DNA from: Bacteroidia bacterium
Lineage (GTDB): Bacteria; Bacteroidota; Bacteroidia; 2-12-FULL-35-15
Reading direction: 5' to 3'
Length of the DNA: 64,000 bases
Assembly: GCA_030654175.1 (NCBI GenBank)
Contig: JAURXZ010000030.1
Span: 186,001 to 250,000 of the forward strand
The first letter of the stretch is position 1. Every line of letters starts with the position of its first letter. Shown piece after piece: positions 9,161 to 19,847 of this stretch. The position numbers were made by a program, and so were the translations under genes. The notes beneath the pieces were generated by a model, which saw only the letters and a program-made list of their open reading frames with translations, did no database searches and was not told the DNA's origin.

Positions 9161-9670
9161 TTAATTTGCACTAAATGGCTGTGGATTTTTTTTGCGGAGT
9201 ATTGCTCCTGCAATAAGAGATAATATCACACCCATAATTAAGGTTGACATCAGCATACGAAAGAAACCGAAATAGTTAATTACTGTTTCTATGCTCTTGG
9301 CAATATTTTCTTCTGTTACTTTTGCTTCAATCATTGATTTTCTTGCTTCACTTACAAAATAATCAACAGCATCAGGAATTATAAATTTATAATAAACAGA
9401 ACTGAACGCGGCTAAGATCAAAGAGAGGGCAATACTGTAAAGAACACCGCTTTTGGCTGCATCCTTAAAATCAATAAAACCTCCTTTATTTTTACGCTCC
9501 AGATAAATAGAAATTGTAATGCCAAATAATAAAAGCAGTAAGGTTGCGTAATAGCGGTATTGCTCTACGGCAAAGGAGTAATAACCTAGTGAATTGGCAA
9601 TAACATACCAGGCGATACAATTAATTATTCCCGCAACTATCCCTAATTTAATACCTAAATTTATTTTCAT
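9161..9670 (-). CDS. DUF4199 membrane protein
   Basis: 169 residues with four membrane segments (about 7-28, 38-55, 72-95 and 133-158) and a polar loop between the last two. The segment GFIDFKDAAKSGVLYS is typical of DUF4199, a Bacteroidota inner-membrane family of unknown function, often found near glycosyltransferase or dihydroorotase genes. None of those is adjacent here. Start ATG at 9670 is clear. The C-terminus ends in a short Lys-rich tail. Confidence 0.8.
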   Translation of the reverse strand: MKINLGIKLGIVAGIINCIAWYVIANSLGYYSFAVEQYRYYATLLLLLFGITISIYLERKNKGGFIDFKDAAKSGVLYSIALSLILAAFSSVYYKFIIPDAVDYFVSEARKSMIEAKVTEENIAKSIETVINYFGFFRMLMSTLIMGVILSLIAGAILRKKNPQPFSAN

Positions 9671-9779
9671 AATAATATTACCACGAATTTGTGGTTGTTA
9701 AAAATTGAAGACTACAAATTTCAAATTAACACCTCAACAATTTGTTTATTTGTCAAACTAAACAAGTCAATACATCAAC

Positions 9780-9951
9780 AATTGCCTACTGCAAAATTGT
9801 CAAATTAAGTAAATCAGCACATCAACTCATTAGCACATCAGCACATTACTTAATTGCCTATGCAAAATTGTCAAATTAAGTGCATCAGCACATTAGCACA
9901 TCATCACATCACCTACTTGCCTACTGCAAAATTGACAAATTGTCAAATTGA
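9780..9951. repeat. Imperfect tandem repeat, ~65-72 bp units, between rho and the DUF4199 gene
   Basis: Two and a half units start near 9780, 9852 and 9915. Each begins with TTGCCTA(c)TGCAAAATTG and continues into runs of AGCACATCA/AGCACATTA. The same AGCACATCAGCACAT core recurs at 18093-18213 between mreB and purH. The rest of 9671-9954 is AT-rich and holds no gene. Confidence 0.75.
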
Positions 9952-9954
9952 AAA

Positions 9955-11610
<1,656 letters not shown>

Positions 11611-12114
11611 GTTTTTTTTGTTTTGTTAATATTTATCAATGGGCCCGAAGGCTATCGGAATGATAATTTAGGATAGACTAATAAATAAATAAGATGTTTT
11701 GATTATAATATTTTGATAGAATACTGTGGTTTGATTTGTTACAAGAATGTGTAACAGCGGAAACGCAATACAATAGTACAAAATATTTTTAACATACAAA
11801 TAAATATTTTTTTAATTTACACAGGCGATAATTGACCCTCCCCCCTGTTCAATGCGGTTCTATGGCAAATTATTCACAAAAATGATCCTTATCATACCTG
11901 ATCTTTATAAACAATCAGGCCTGTAATTTAGTTGGGATAACCATTAAGATGACCTCTGAATTTATTTCTTTTGTCTATGAGTATCCTTGGGATCTGTGTT
12001 CTATTTATTTTTCATTTGAAGATTCAATAAACATCATTATTATTAATCATAAACAACCTGCGTTATCTGCGTTCTATTCAATTATCATGAATTTGCCAAG
12101 ATACCAATGGATTT
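11611..12114. other. Gene-free 504 bp upstream of rho, with likely rho leader
   Basis: No credible gene. It holds the probable rho promoter (11771-11800), a CCGAAGGCTATCGG near-palindrome in the rho leader (11645-11658), a TGAT-N4-ATCA palindrome (11883-11894), a CCTGAT/ATCAGG hairpin at about 11898-11920 and two copies of an ATCTGnGTTCTAT sequence (about 11993 and 12067) related to the inverted repeat at 21368-21472. A 68-codon frame here (11949-12155) runs into rodA antisense and has no protein-like features. Confidence 0.6.
11771..11800 (-). promoter_or_regulatory. Candidate rho promoter
   Basis: On the minus strand TTTG (11800-11797), an 18-base spacer, then TACTATTG (11778-11771), one mismatch from TAnnTTTG. 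It would give a leader of about 155 bases before the rho ATG, consistent with autoregulated rho genes. Confidence 0.4.
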
Positions 12115-13386
12115 CTATCTCAGGATCTGTAATCGATGCGAATCTAATTTTATAAAAATAAACAACAGTATGGTAAATGACCAGAGCGAGGAGCCGCCAT
12201 AACTGAAAAAAGGCAATGGAATTCCAATTACAGGAGCAAGCCCTATCGTCATTCCAATATTTATGGTGAGGTGGAAAAACAAAACGGATGCAACGCCATA
12301 ACCATAAATACGACTAAAAGGAGAACGCTGCCGTTCCGACATAAATATGATCCGCAAGATCAAAGTTATTTGCAAAATAATAACAAAGGCACTGCCCACA
12401 AACCCCCATTCTTCACCTACAGTACAAAAAATGAAATCAGTATCCTGTTCAGGCACAAAATCATATTTTGTTTGTGTACCTTCTAAATATCCCTTACCCA
12501 AAAACCCGCCTGAACCAATCGCTATTTTTGCCTGGTTCACATTATACCCTTCTTTTTTCAGATCTACGGTGCCACGGCCCAATAATACATCAATACGTAC
12601 CTTTTGATGCGGTTCCATGTGTTCGTAAACGGTACTGGTACCTTTCACCATGCTACAGGCAACTAATCCTATTGCCGCAACTATAAACAGATTTTTACGG
12701 TTACGTTTTATAAATAACAGCGCTATGGTACACAACGAAATAATAAAAATGAATAAATAGATGTTGTTGATCAATAATGCCAGGATAAACAATATGATAG
12801 CCAGAAAGCCCAATAGTAAATAGTTTACAGATAATCCTTCGCGGTACAGCGTAAAAATAAAAGCCACAAATACAATGGCCAAACCTGTTTCATCTTGCAG
12901 TCCCTTGATAATTAGTAAAGGAACGCCAATGAGCAATAATGTTATAAAGGTGTTTTTATAGTCGGCTATTTTTATATTTTGATTACTTAAAAACTTCGCC
13001 AGGGCAATATTGGTAGCAAATTTCATAAATTCTGCCGGTTGAATACCAAAATCTCCAAACCTGAACCACGAACGACTGCCTTTTATTTCCCTTCCGAGGA
13101 AGGGAACAGCTATGTTGGCCAGCAGAAATGCACCAAAAATGAAATAAGCGAAAGCGGTATAAAAATTTTCGTCAATGATCAGGATGATGAATGCCAGCAT
13201 TAAGGCCGTTATGATCCAGATCATCTGTTTACCATATTTTTGGGATGTATCAGTGATAATATAATGTTCCTCATTATACACCGCGGCATAAATATTCATC
13301 CACCCTGCCACCACCAGCACAAGATAGATCAATACCGTTATCCAATCGATATTATGAAAAATACTAGGGGCGTTTTTTTGTCTCAA
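12115..13386 (-). CDS. rodA: RodA, SEDS peptidoglycan glycosyltransferase
   Basis: 423 residues, about ten membrane segments. The protein polymerises glycan strands in the elongasome together with PBP2. SEDS hallmarks are visible: FLGREIKGSRSWFRFGDFGIQPAEFMKFA in the first half (shown here in parts as GSRSWF and QPAEFMK), a large loop with YNVNQAKIAIGSGGFLGKGY, the FIFCTVGEEWGF segment and the C-terminal PLPFFSYGGSS. The start codon appears to be TTG at 13386, which overlaps the mrdA reading frame by 23 bp; no ATG lies near. Overlap implies translational coupling, which fits the 1:1 RodA-PBP2 pair. Confidence 0.95.
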   Translation of the reverse strand: MRQKNAPSIFHNIDWITVLIYLVLVVAGWMNIYAAVYNEEHYIITDTSQKYGKQMIWIITALMLAFIILIIDENFYTAFAYFIFGAFLLANIAVPFLGREIKGSRSWFRFGDFGIQPAEFMKFATNIALAKFLSNQNIKIADYKNTFITLLLIGVPLLIIKGLQDETGLAIVFVAFIFTLYREGLSVNYLLLGFLAIILFILALLINNIYLFIFIISLCTIALLFIKRNRKNLFIVAAIGLVACSMVKGTSTVYEHMEPHQKVRIDVLLGRGTVDLKKEGYNVNQAKIAIGSGGFLGKGYLEGTQTKYDFVPEQDTDFIFCTVGEEWGFVGSAFVIILQITLILRIIFMSERQRSPFSRIYGYGVASVLFFHLTINIGMTIGLAPVIGIPLPFFSYGGSSLWSFTILLFIFIKLDSHRLQILR

Positions 13387-15229
13387 CTGGTTTTGGTTTT
13401 GCTTTATGGATCAAATCACCTTCTATCATGCGTTTTTCCAGATCAGGCCGTGTGATCTTGCCTTTTAAATACTTCTCCATCATTAATCGTGCAATGGGGC
13501 CGGCCCAGGTAGAACCAAATCCGGCATTTTCAATCAGGATACCAACGGCAATTTTAGGGTTTTCAAGTGGTGCAAAGCATACAAATACAGAGTGGTCCTT
13601 TCCGTGCGGGTTTTGCGCTGTTCCTGTTTTTGCACCGTAAGGTATCCCTTCTATTTTTAGTGCTCCCGCTGTTCCACCTTCTACTGCTCTCGCCATACCT
13701 TTTATTACTTCATTGTAAATATTGGTATCAGTGATCATGGTATTGTGTTTTACTTTGAACCTATCCAGTAAAGTATCGTTCGGATTACCGCCTATTGCTT
13801 TTACAATATGAGGGGTGTAATACCATCCTTTATTGGCAATGATTGCAACCAAATTGGCATTCTGAAGTGGAGTGATCCCCATTTCGGCCTGACCAATACC
13901 CAAAGAGATCACCGTGCTTGCTTTCCAGGAACCTTTACCAAATACCTTATCGTAATATTTTATACTCGGCACATTTCCTCTTAATTCATTTGCCAGATCG
14001 GATCCTGTTTTTGTACCCAAACAAAAACTTGTAGCTATATCACGCCAATTTGCATAAGCTTTATAGGTATCGTGATATTTTTTATCGTCAATTACACTTT
14101 TAAAAACAAACGAAAAATAAGAGTTACAAGATGTTCCAATTGCACCAACCAGATCCTGTGGCGAAGGATGCGGGTGGCATTTAGGACGTCCTCCAAGTGG
14201 CGGATACCCCCTTGCACACGGATAACGGGTATTGGGTGTTAATACACCCTCGTGCAAACCAATCAGCGCCATGATCAATTTAAATGTGGAGCCCGGAGGG
14301 TAGGATGCCATTGTGGAACGGTTAAACAATGGTTTACCAATGCTATCCTGCGATAACAGACCGTAATTTTTGTTGCGGGCACGCCCTACAAATAAGTTGG
14401 GATCATATGTAGGACTTGTAACAATAGATAGTATTTCACCGGTGCTCGGATCAATTGCTACCACACTGCCTATTTTATTTTGCATCAACAATTCGGCATA
14501 CTCCTGCAGGTCTCCATCAATTGTGGAAGTAAGCGGTTTCCCCGGAATTGCCATTGTATCATACAATCCGTTCATGTAACTGCCTTTCTCCCTATTATGC
14601 ACATCCACCATCATAATGTGCATCCCTTTTTTTCCACGCAGCGCTTTTTCGTATGTTTTTTCAATTCCGCTTATTCCAAGGTAATCGCCCTCGTTGTAAT
14701 ATGGATCTTTTTCAGTTGTTTCTTTACTGGCTTCTCCTATATAACCCAACATGTGTGCTGCAATTCGCTTTGGGTATTTTCTGAGGGTACGCGATTGCAC
14801 ATAAAATCCTGGAAAGCGATAAAGCCGTTCCTGTAAAGACGCATATTCCTTAGGAGATAATTGCTTTTCAAAAATGGATTGTTTGCGAGGCGAGTTAGGC
14901 GCCTGCACTGCCTTTTTCATTTTTCTAATAAACACATCTTTTGTGATCCCAACAAGATTACAAAAATCCATTGTATCCAGATTTTTGATCTTTTTTGGTA
15001 AAACCATCAGATCATACGCTGCTTCATTATATACAAGCAATTTATTATTCCGATCGTAAATATAACCACGTACCGGAAATTCAGTATTGTAGCGAAACGC
15101 CTGATTCCGGGCATCCAATTTATAACTATCATCAATTACCTGGATGTAAAAAAGACGGAAAATATAGATCAATCCAATAAGTATAATAACACCCGCTATT
15201 ATATATTTCCGTTCAGAAAGCTGGTTCAT
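13364..15229 (-). CDS. mrdA: Penicillin-binding protein 2 (elongasome transpeptidase)
   Basis: 621 residues, one N-terminal membrane anchor (about 9-29), then the pedestal/dimerisation region and the transpeptidase domain. Active-site motifs are intact: S314-x-x-K317 within PPGSTFK, S367-x-N369 (SCN) and K534-T-G (KTGTA). A Cys/His-rich loop (C338, C351, H352, H354) precedes the SxN motif, like the region that binds zinc in some PBP2 enzymes; metal binding here is inference. It is the fourth gene of the mre operon, and its ATG overlaps the mreD TGA (ATGA). It cross-links the strands made by RodA. Confidence 0.96.
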   Translation of the reverse strand: MNQLSERKYIIAGVIILIGLIYIFRLFYIQVIDDSYKLDARNQAFRYNTEFPVRGYIYDRNNKLLVYNEAAYDLMVLPKKIKNLDTMDFCNLVGITKDVFIRKMKKAVQAPNSPRKQSIFEKQLSPKEYASLQERLYRFPGFYVQSRTLRKYPKRIAAHMLGYIGEASKETTEKDPYYNEGDYLGISGIEKTYEKALRGKKGMHIMMVDVHNREKGSYMNGLYDTMAIPGKPLTSTIDGDLQEYAELLMQNKIGSVVAIDPSTGEILSIVTSPTYDPNLFVGRARNKNYGLLSQDSIGKPLFNRSTMASYPPGSTFKLIMALIGLHEGVLTPNTRYPCARGYPPLGGRPKCHPHPSPQDLVGAIGTSCNSYFSFVFKSVIDDKKYHDTYKAYANWRDIATSFCLGTKTGSDLANELRGNVPSIKYYDKVFGKGSWKASTVISLGIGQAEMGITPLQNANLVAIIANKGWYYTPHIVKAIGGNPNDTLLDRFKVKHNTMITDTNIYNEVIKGMARAVEGGTAGALKIEGIPYGAKTGTAQNPHGKDHSVFVCFAPLENPKIAVGILIENAGFGSTWAGPIARLMMEKYLKGKITRPDLEKRMIEGDLIHKAKPKPVETKKRP

Positions 15230-15744
15230 TCTTGTGCTTTTTTACGGTGAAAGAGATACTGGCTGATCACAACCAGGAGTACTGTAAATACAGAGCTAAC
15301 AATAACCCTGAAGAAAGTGGAGAAAAATTCGGAGAACCGGAATACCTCAATATAAAACAAAATAAGATGGTGCAAAAGAATTAAAATTCCTGAATAGGAA
15401 AGAAACCATGGTATTCCCAAATACTGTATGGTTGGCTGAGTTCCGAATTCATACCCATCACGGGGAGAAAATAATTTTAACAATCCAGGTCTTAAATACG
15501 CTATAAAAACACATGCAGCAGCATGCATACCGGCAGTATCATAAAACAGATCAATGGTAATACCCATTGCAAATCCGCTGAATAACAATAACCATTTTGG
15601 TGTTTCAAAAGGTAAGCCAATTATAAACAATACGTAAATAAAAGGATTGATAAATCGTCCCAATTCAATATTCTTGATCACAAGTACTTGTATTCCTACG
15701 AGTATAGCAAACCGAACAATATTTCTGATAATTTCGTTTAACAC
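15226..15744 (-). CDS. mreD: MreD, rod-shape determining membrane protein
   Basis: 172 residues with about five membrane segments and little soluble sequence, as expected for MreD, the elongasome membrane component between MreC and PBP2. The starting codon is GTG at 15744; no ATG is available nearby. Sequence conservation of the family is weak, so the call leans on length, topology and the mreB-mreC-mreD-mrdA-rodA order. The 3' end overlaps the mrdA start by 4 bp. The 208 bp between mreC and mreD hold a structured repeat element, which would lie inside the operon transcript. Confidence 0.88.
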   Translation of the reverse strand: MLNEIIRNIVRFAILVGIQVLVIKNIELGRFINPFIYVLFIIGLPFETPKWLLLFSGFAMGITIDLFYDTAGMHAAACVFIAYLRPGLLKLFSPRDGYEFGTQPTIQYLGIPWFLSYSGILILLHHLILFYIEVFRFSEFFSTFFRVIVSSVFTVLLVVISQYLFHRKKAQE

Positions 15745-15763
15745 GCTGTTGTTTGTTTTAATT

Positions 15764-15870
15764 CATTTGGGCGTTCTCCTTCTTGAAAAAGAAGGAGCGG
15801 GCTTTACACTTCAATCTTCCCTACCGCCTATTGGCGGCAGGGAAGGATTTCCGTTGCAATCCCTAACGCA
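15764..15870 (+). repeat. Structured intergenic element, copy A (between mreD and mreC)
   Basis: Opening block CATTTGGGCGT; hairpin 1 CTCCTTCTT/AAGAAGGAG; middle block CGGGCTTTACACTTCAATC; hairpin 2 CTTCCCT-ACCGCC/GGCGGC-AGGGAAG; closing block GGATTTCCGTTGCAATCCC then TAACGCA. Terminal GCGT and ACGC can pair. Three more copies lie in this window (36750-36839, 40965-41064, 45749-45848). It is oriented opposite to the mre genes around it. Confidence 0.9.
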
Positions 15871-15952
15871 GCATTATCGAATAAATGAGCTTCTTTCCTA
15901 ATTTGTCATTTCAATTTGCACATTCTCAAATTTGTACATTCTCAAATTGACA

Positions 15953-16786
15953 TTACTTATCGGTTTCTGATCTATTCTCTAATTCTTCCTGCTCTTTTTT
16001 CATCATATTGGTCACCACATAAACATGACTTAATTTTTTAAACTCAGTTGATAATTTCACTTTAACAGTATAAAAATATTCTCCTGATTTCCGTTCAAAA
16101 CTTTCAACAGTTCCTATCAAAATATTTTCCGGGAATGTCAATGAATAAGCACTGGTTACAATGGTATCACCTTTGGTTAACTTTACGTGCGTTGGAATAT
16201 CATGAAGGGTTGCAAAGGCAAAATTTTCGCCTTCCCACGTAAGTGGCCCATAGGAGCCATCTTTTTTTATTTTTGAACTGATCGTTGTTTTACTATTCAA
16301 TAACGACATAACAGTACAAAAATTTTCTGATACATCTTTTATTTGTCCTACCACTCCGGTACTTGTAATAACCGCCATGTTATTTTTTATTCCCTGCTTC
16401 GAACCTTTATCAAGCGTAAGGTAATTGTTTCTTCTGTTGGTTGAATTGTTTACTACCTTGGAGTTGATGTATGAGTATTTTTGACGAAAAGCGGTATCAT
16501 TAACAAAATATTGGTTGTTCTCTAATAATGAAAAGGATACCAACGACCGTGAACGAAGTTCTGCATTTTCTTTTGCCAGTTTTTCATTTTCACTTTTTAA
16601 GAAAAAATATTCTTCCACATCAGCAGATGTTTTTAAAATGTTTGCCGATACCTTGTTTGAAGAGTTAACAAAACTTGCTTTTTGAAAATAATTATTTTGA
16701 ACAATTAAATAAATGCACAGCACTTCAATTGAAAGAAACAGAAAAAAAAAGTAATGTTTCCAAATAAATGTAATAAGGTTACGCAT
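15953..16786 (-). CDS. mreC: MreC, rod-shape determining protein
   Basis: 277 residues. A short cytoplasmic start is followed by a membrane anchor (about 10-28), a coiled coil (about 58-85, FLKSENEKLAKENAELRS pattern), and the periplasmic double beta-barrel domain with TLDKGSKQGIKNNMAVIT and GVVGQIKDVSENF motifs typical of MreC. The C-terminal tail is charged. It bridges MreB inside the cell to PBP2 outside. ATG start at 16786. The mreB stop lies 279 bp upstream, so an internal promoter is possible, although none is obvious in 16787-17065. Confidence 0.95.
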   Translation of the reverse strand: MRNLITFIWKHYFFFLFLSIEVLCIYLIVQNNYFQKASFVNSSNKVSANILKTSADVEEYFFLKSENEKLAKENAELRSRSLVSFSLLENNQYFVNDTAFRQKYSYINSKVVNNSTNRRNNYLTLDKGSKQGIKNNMAVITSTGVVGQIKDVSENFCTVMSLLNSKTTISSKIKKDGSYGPLTWEGENFAFATLHDIPTHVKLTKGDTIVTSAYSLTFPENILIGTVESFERKSGEYFYTVKVKLSTEFKKLSHVYVVTNMMKKEQEELENRSETDK

Positions 16787-17065
16787 CTACTTAAAATAGA
16801 AAATTAGAGAGTTAAAGTATTGGAGAGCCGGCAATTTAATGAATTGGTGATTTTAAAACTATTTAAGAATCAAGGGTTGGATAAGCTAACGCATTGTTGT
16901 CACCCTAAAGCCTGCACAAACAATAACTGCTTCAGCCCCTGATCCTCTTTATTAATTGGATTTATCAATTATTTATATTATTCCCTTCTGCACTTCAACA
17001 AATCGCAACCTCCACTTCCCACTCTCCAACAACACACTATCTGCCAACTCACTCGCATCAACTCC

Positions 17066-18088
17066 CTATTTCATCAAGAAAGGGAATTTTTCTACATTTT
17101 TAAGTGCAATACCGGTACCACGTATAACAGCACGCAATGGATCTTCTGCAATGTGAACCGGCAGTTTTGTTTTCAAGGAGATACGTTTATCCAATCCGCG
17201 CAACATGGAACCACCTCCAGCTAAATAAATACCGGTTCTGAAAATATCAGCAGAAAGTTCCGGTGGCGTCATTTCCAACGCATTCATGATCGCCTCTTCT
17301 ATTTTAGCGATTGATTTATCCAACGCATGTGCTATCTCCACACAGGATACATAAATTTCTTTAGGAACACCTGTCATCAAATCCCGTCCGTGTACAGCAT
17401 AATCAGGTGGAGGATTATCTATTTCTGTCATAGCAGCACCTACCTCAATTTTAATACGTTCAGCGGAACGTTCACCAATTAATATATTATGTTGCCTGCG
17501 CATATACTCTTCAATGTTAGACGTGAACTCATCCCCTGCAATACGTATCGATTTATCACATACAATACCGCCCAATGCAATAACAGCAATTTCGCTGGTA
17601 CCACCACCAATATCAATGATCATATTCCCTACCGGTTCTTCGACATCAATACCGATACCAATTGCGGCTGCCATAGGCTCATGGATCAAATAAACCTCTT
17701 TACCCCCAGCGTGTTCTGCACTATCGCGTACAGCTCGTTTTTCAACCTCTGTAATACCGGATGGTATACAAATAACCATTTTCAAGGAAGGCGTAAACAA
17801 GCGTTTCTCCGGATTGATCATCTTGATCATTCCACGGATCATTAACTCAGCAGCATAGAAATCTGCAATTACACCATCTCTTAACGGACGAATGGTTTTA
17901 ATATTTTCGTGTGTTTTACCGTGCATTAACATCGCACGTTTTCCCACCGCTATCAATCGGCCTGTAATACGATCAACGGCAACAATGGACGGCTCGTCAA
18001 CAACCACTTTATCATTATGAATGATCAGCGTGTTGGCCGTTCCCAAGTCAATCGCAATTTCTTGTGTTAAAAAACTAAATAAACCCAT
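17066..18088 (-). CDS. mreB: MreB, actin-like cell-shape protein
   Basis: 340 residues, close to the usual 335-347. Actin-fold nucleotide motifs are clear: phosphate 1 DLGTANTLI (near residue 14), connect and phosphate 2 IDIGGGTSEIAVI, adenosine motif LAGGGSMLRGLD. The protein forms membrane-bound filaments that organise the RodA-PBP2 elongasome encoded downstream. A weak promoter-like pair (TTG, 16 bases, TATATTTA, minus strand, 18158-18132) lies ahead. A rod-shaped or at least elongating cell is implied. Confidence 0.98.
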   Translation of the reverse strand: MGLFSFLTQEIAIDLGTANTLIIHNDKVVVDEPSIVAVDRITGRLIAVGKRAMLMHGKTHENIKTIRPLRDGVIADFYAAELMIRGMIKMINPEKRLFTPSLKMVICIPSGITEVEKRAVRDSAEHAGGKEVYLIHEPMAAAIGIGIDVEEPVGNMIIDIGGGTSEIAVIALGGIVCDKSIRIAGDEFTSNIEEYMRRQHNILIGERSAERIKIEVGAAMTEIDNPPPDYAVHGRDLMTGVPKEIYVSCVEIAHALDKSIAKIEEAIMNALEMTPPELSADIFRTGIYLAGGGSMLRGLDKRISLKTKLPVHIAEDPLRAVIRGTGIALKNVEKFPFLMK

Positions 18089-18092
18089 AGTG

Positions 18093-18213
18093 ATGATGTG
18101 CTGATTAATTAATGTGCTAATTAGTTAATGATAAATATAATTAAATTTTATTATTCAATTGCTAAGTGGAAACATACTGAATTAGCACATCAGCACATCT
18201 CCACATCAGCAAA
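18093..18213. repeat. AGCACATCA-type repeats between mreB and purH
   Basis: AGCACATCAGCACATCTCCACATCAGC at the purH side (18184-18210, described in two parts) and the reverse-oriented ATGATGTGCTGATT/AATGTGCTAATT on the mreB side (18093-18118) form imperfect inverted copies of the core found in 9780-9951. About 60 AT-rich bases separate them. Confidence 0.6.
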
Positions 18214-18216
18214 TTG

Positions 18217-19740
18217 TTAATGTTTAAAATGTCGTGTACCGGTCATTACCATTGATATTCCGTTGGCATCGCAATACGCAACCGACTCTTTGTCTTTGAT
18301 TGAACCTCCAGGTTGAATTACTGCTGTGATACCTGCATTACCGGCTATTTCAACGCAATCAGGGAAGGGAAAAAACGCATCAGATGCCATTACAGCACCT
18401 TCCAGGCTAAAACCAAAATTATCGGCCTTTAAAATTGCCTGCTTTAAAGCATCAACGCGTGATGTTTGCCCAACGCCACTTGCTAACAACTGGTTATTTT
18501 TTGCCAATACTATTGTATTTGACTTGGTATGTTTTACAATTTTATTCGCAAACTCCAGATCACTCAACTCGCTGGCTGTTGGAGCAATTTTGGTGATGGT
18601 TTGCATATCATTCTGTGTCTCTGTTTTTAAATCTTTATCCTGTGCAATCACGCCATTTAATAAGGTGCGGAATGATTTAGAACTACGTTTTACGTCTTTT
18701 TGTTGAAGAATAATTCTCTTTGATTTTAATTTCAACAGGTCCATCGCTTCCGTTTGGTATGCCGGAGCAATGATCACTTCAAAAAATAATTTATTAATTT
18801 CTTCAGCTGTTGCAAGGTCAATGGTGGCATTGGTGATCAACACACCGCCAAATGCGCTTGTAGGATCTCCTGCCAATGCATCTTTCCAGGCATCAACTAA
18901 AACCGGACGAGATGCCAGACCACATGCATTGTTATGTTTTAAAATAGCAAAAGTTGTATCTTTAAATTCTGCCATCAAATTAACAGCTGCATCAACATCC
19001 AAGAGGTTATTATAAGATAATTCTTTACCGCCAAATTGTGTAAATATCTCTTCTAAATTGCCATAAAAAACACCTTTTTGATGAGGGTTTTCGCCATAAC
19101 GCAACACTTGAGCATGTTGTATGCTTTGCTTGAAAACGGTATCATTATCGCCATTAAAAAAATTGAATATGGCAGTATCGTAATGGGATGAAATGTTAAA
19201 AGCCGCACCGGCCAATGTTTTGCGCTGAGCAAGAGTGGATGCCCCTTTACCTTCAGTTAAAATGCTTAGCAGGTATTCGTATTCCTTTTTTGAAGGAATG
19301 ATGACCACATCTTGGAAATTTTTCGCAGCCGCGCGAATTAAAGAAATGCCACCAATATCAATTTTTTCAATAATAGCATGCTCTTCAGCACCTGATGCGA
19401 TGGTTTCTTCGAAAGGATATAGATCAACGATAACAAGATCAATTTCAGGGATCTCATATTCTTCCAATTGATCAATGTCGCTTTGCAGGTCGCGTCTACT
19501 CAATATCCCACCGAAAATTTTCGGATGTAACGTTTTTACACGCCCACCCAAAATAGATGGATAAGATGTTAATGATTCTACAGGAGTTACTTCAACACCA
19601 AGCTTTTCAATAAATTCTTGAGTACCACCGGTACTGTATATTTTTACTCCAAGTGCATTTAATTGATGAATAATAGGTTCTAAATTATCCTTGTAATATA
19701 CCGAAATAAGTGCTTTTTTAATCTTTTTTAATCCGCTCAT
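18217..19740 (-). CDS. purH: Bifunctional AICAR transformylase / IMP cyclohydrolase
   Basis: 507 residues, the usual length. It catalyses the last two steps of IMP synthesis. The N-terminal MGS-like IMP cyclohydrolase domain (about 1-150) has IYSTGGTQEFIEKLG, GRVKTLHPKIFGGIL and IVDLYPFEE. The transformylase domain (about 200-507) has RYGENPHQKG, the LKHNNACGLA segment and a C-terminal NAGITAVIQPGGSIKDKE, MVMTGTRHFKH end. ATG start at 19740. The purH-mreB neighbourhood is common in Bacteroidota; the 128 bp spacer with repeats suggests separate transcription. Confidence 0.98.
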   Translation of the reverse strand: MSGLKKIKKALISVYYKDNLEPIIHQLNALGVKIYSTGGTQEFIEKLGVEVTPVESLTSYPSILGGRVKTLHPKIFGGILSRRDLQSDIDQLEEYEIPEIDLVIVDLYPFEETIASGAEEHAIIEKIDIGGISLIRAAAKNFQDVVIIPSKKEYEYLLSILTEGKGASTLAQRKTLAGAAFNISSHYDTAIFNFFNGDNDTVFKQSIQHAQVLRYGENPHQKGVFYGNLEEIFTQFGGKELSYNNLLDVDAAVNLMAEFKDTTFAILKHNNACGLASRPVLVDAWKDALAGDPTSAFGGVLITNATIDLATAEEINKLFFEVIIAPAYQTEAMDLLKLKSKRIILQQKDVKRSSKSFRTLLNGVIAQDKDLKTETQNDMQTITKIAPTASELSDLEFANKIVKHTKSNTIVLAKNNQLLASGVGQTSRVDALKQAILKADNFGFSLEGAVMASDAFFPFPDCVEIAGNAGITAVIQPGGSIKDKESVAYCDANGISMVMTGTRHFKH

Positions 19741-19847
19741 GATCCATTTTAATCTCTTCTACAAAGTTAATGAATTTTTATTGTCTATCACAGCAAAACT
19801 AATTTGTTATTAAATGTTTTTCACAATGGGATAAGCAGTGTATTTTC

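Noticed and set aside
9780-9951. A CRISPR array
   Set aside because: Units are imperfect, lack distinct unique spacers of constant length and no cas genes are near.
11949-12155. A 68-codon plus-strand frame upstream of rho
   Set aside because: It overlaps rodA antisense, has no ribosome site or protein-like pattern and includes pieces of dispersed repeats.
14480-14836. Long antisense frames inside mrdA, purH, mreB and others (for example 14480-14836, 18326-18706)
   Set aside because: They are shadows of strongly conserved genes and show no independent protein features.
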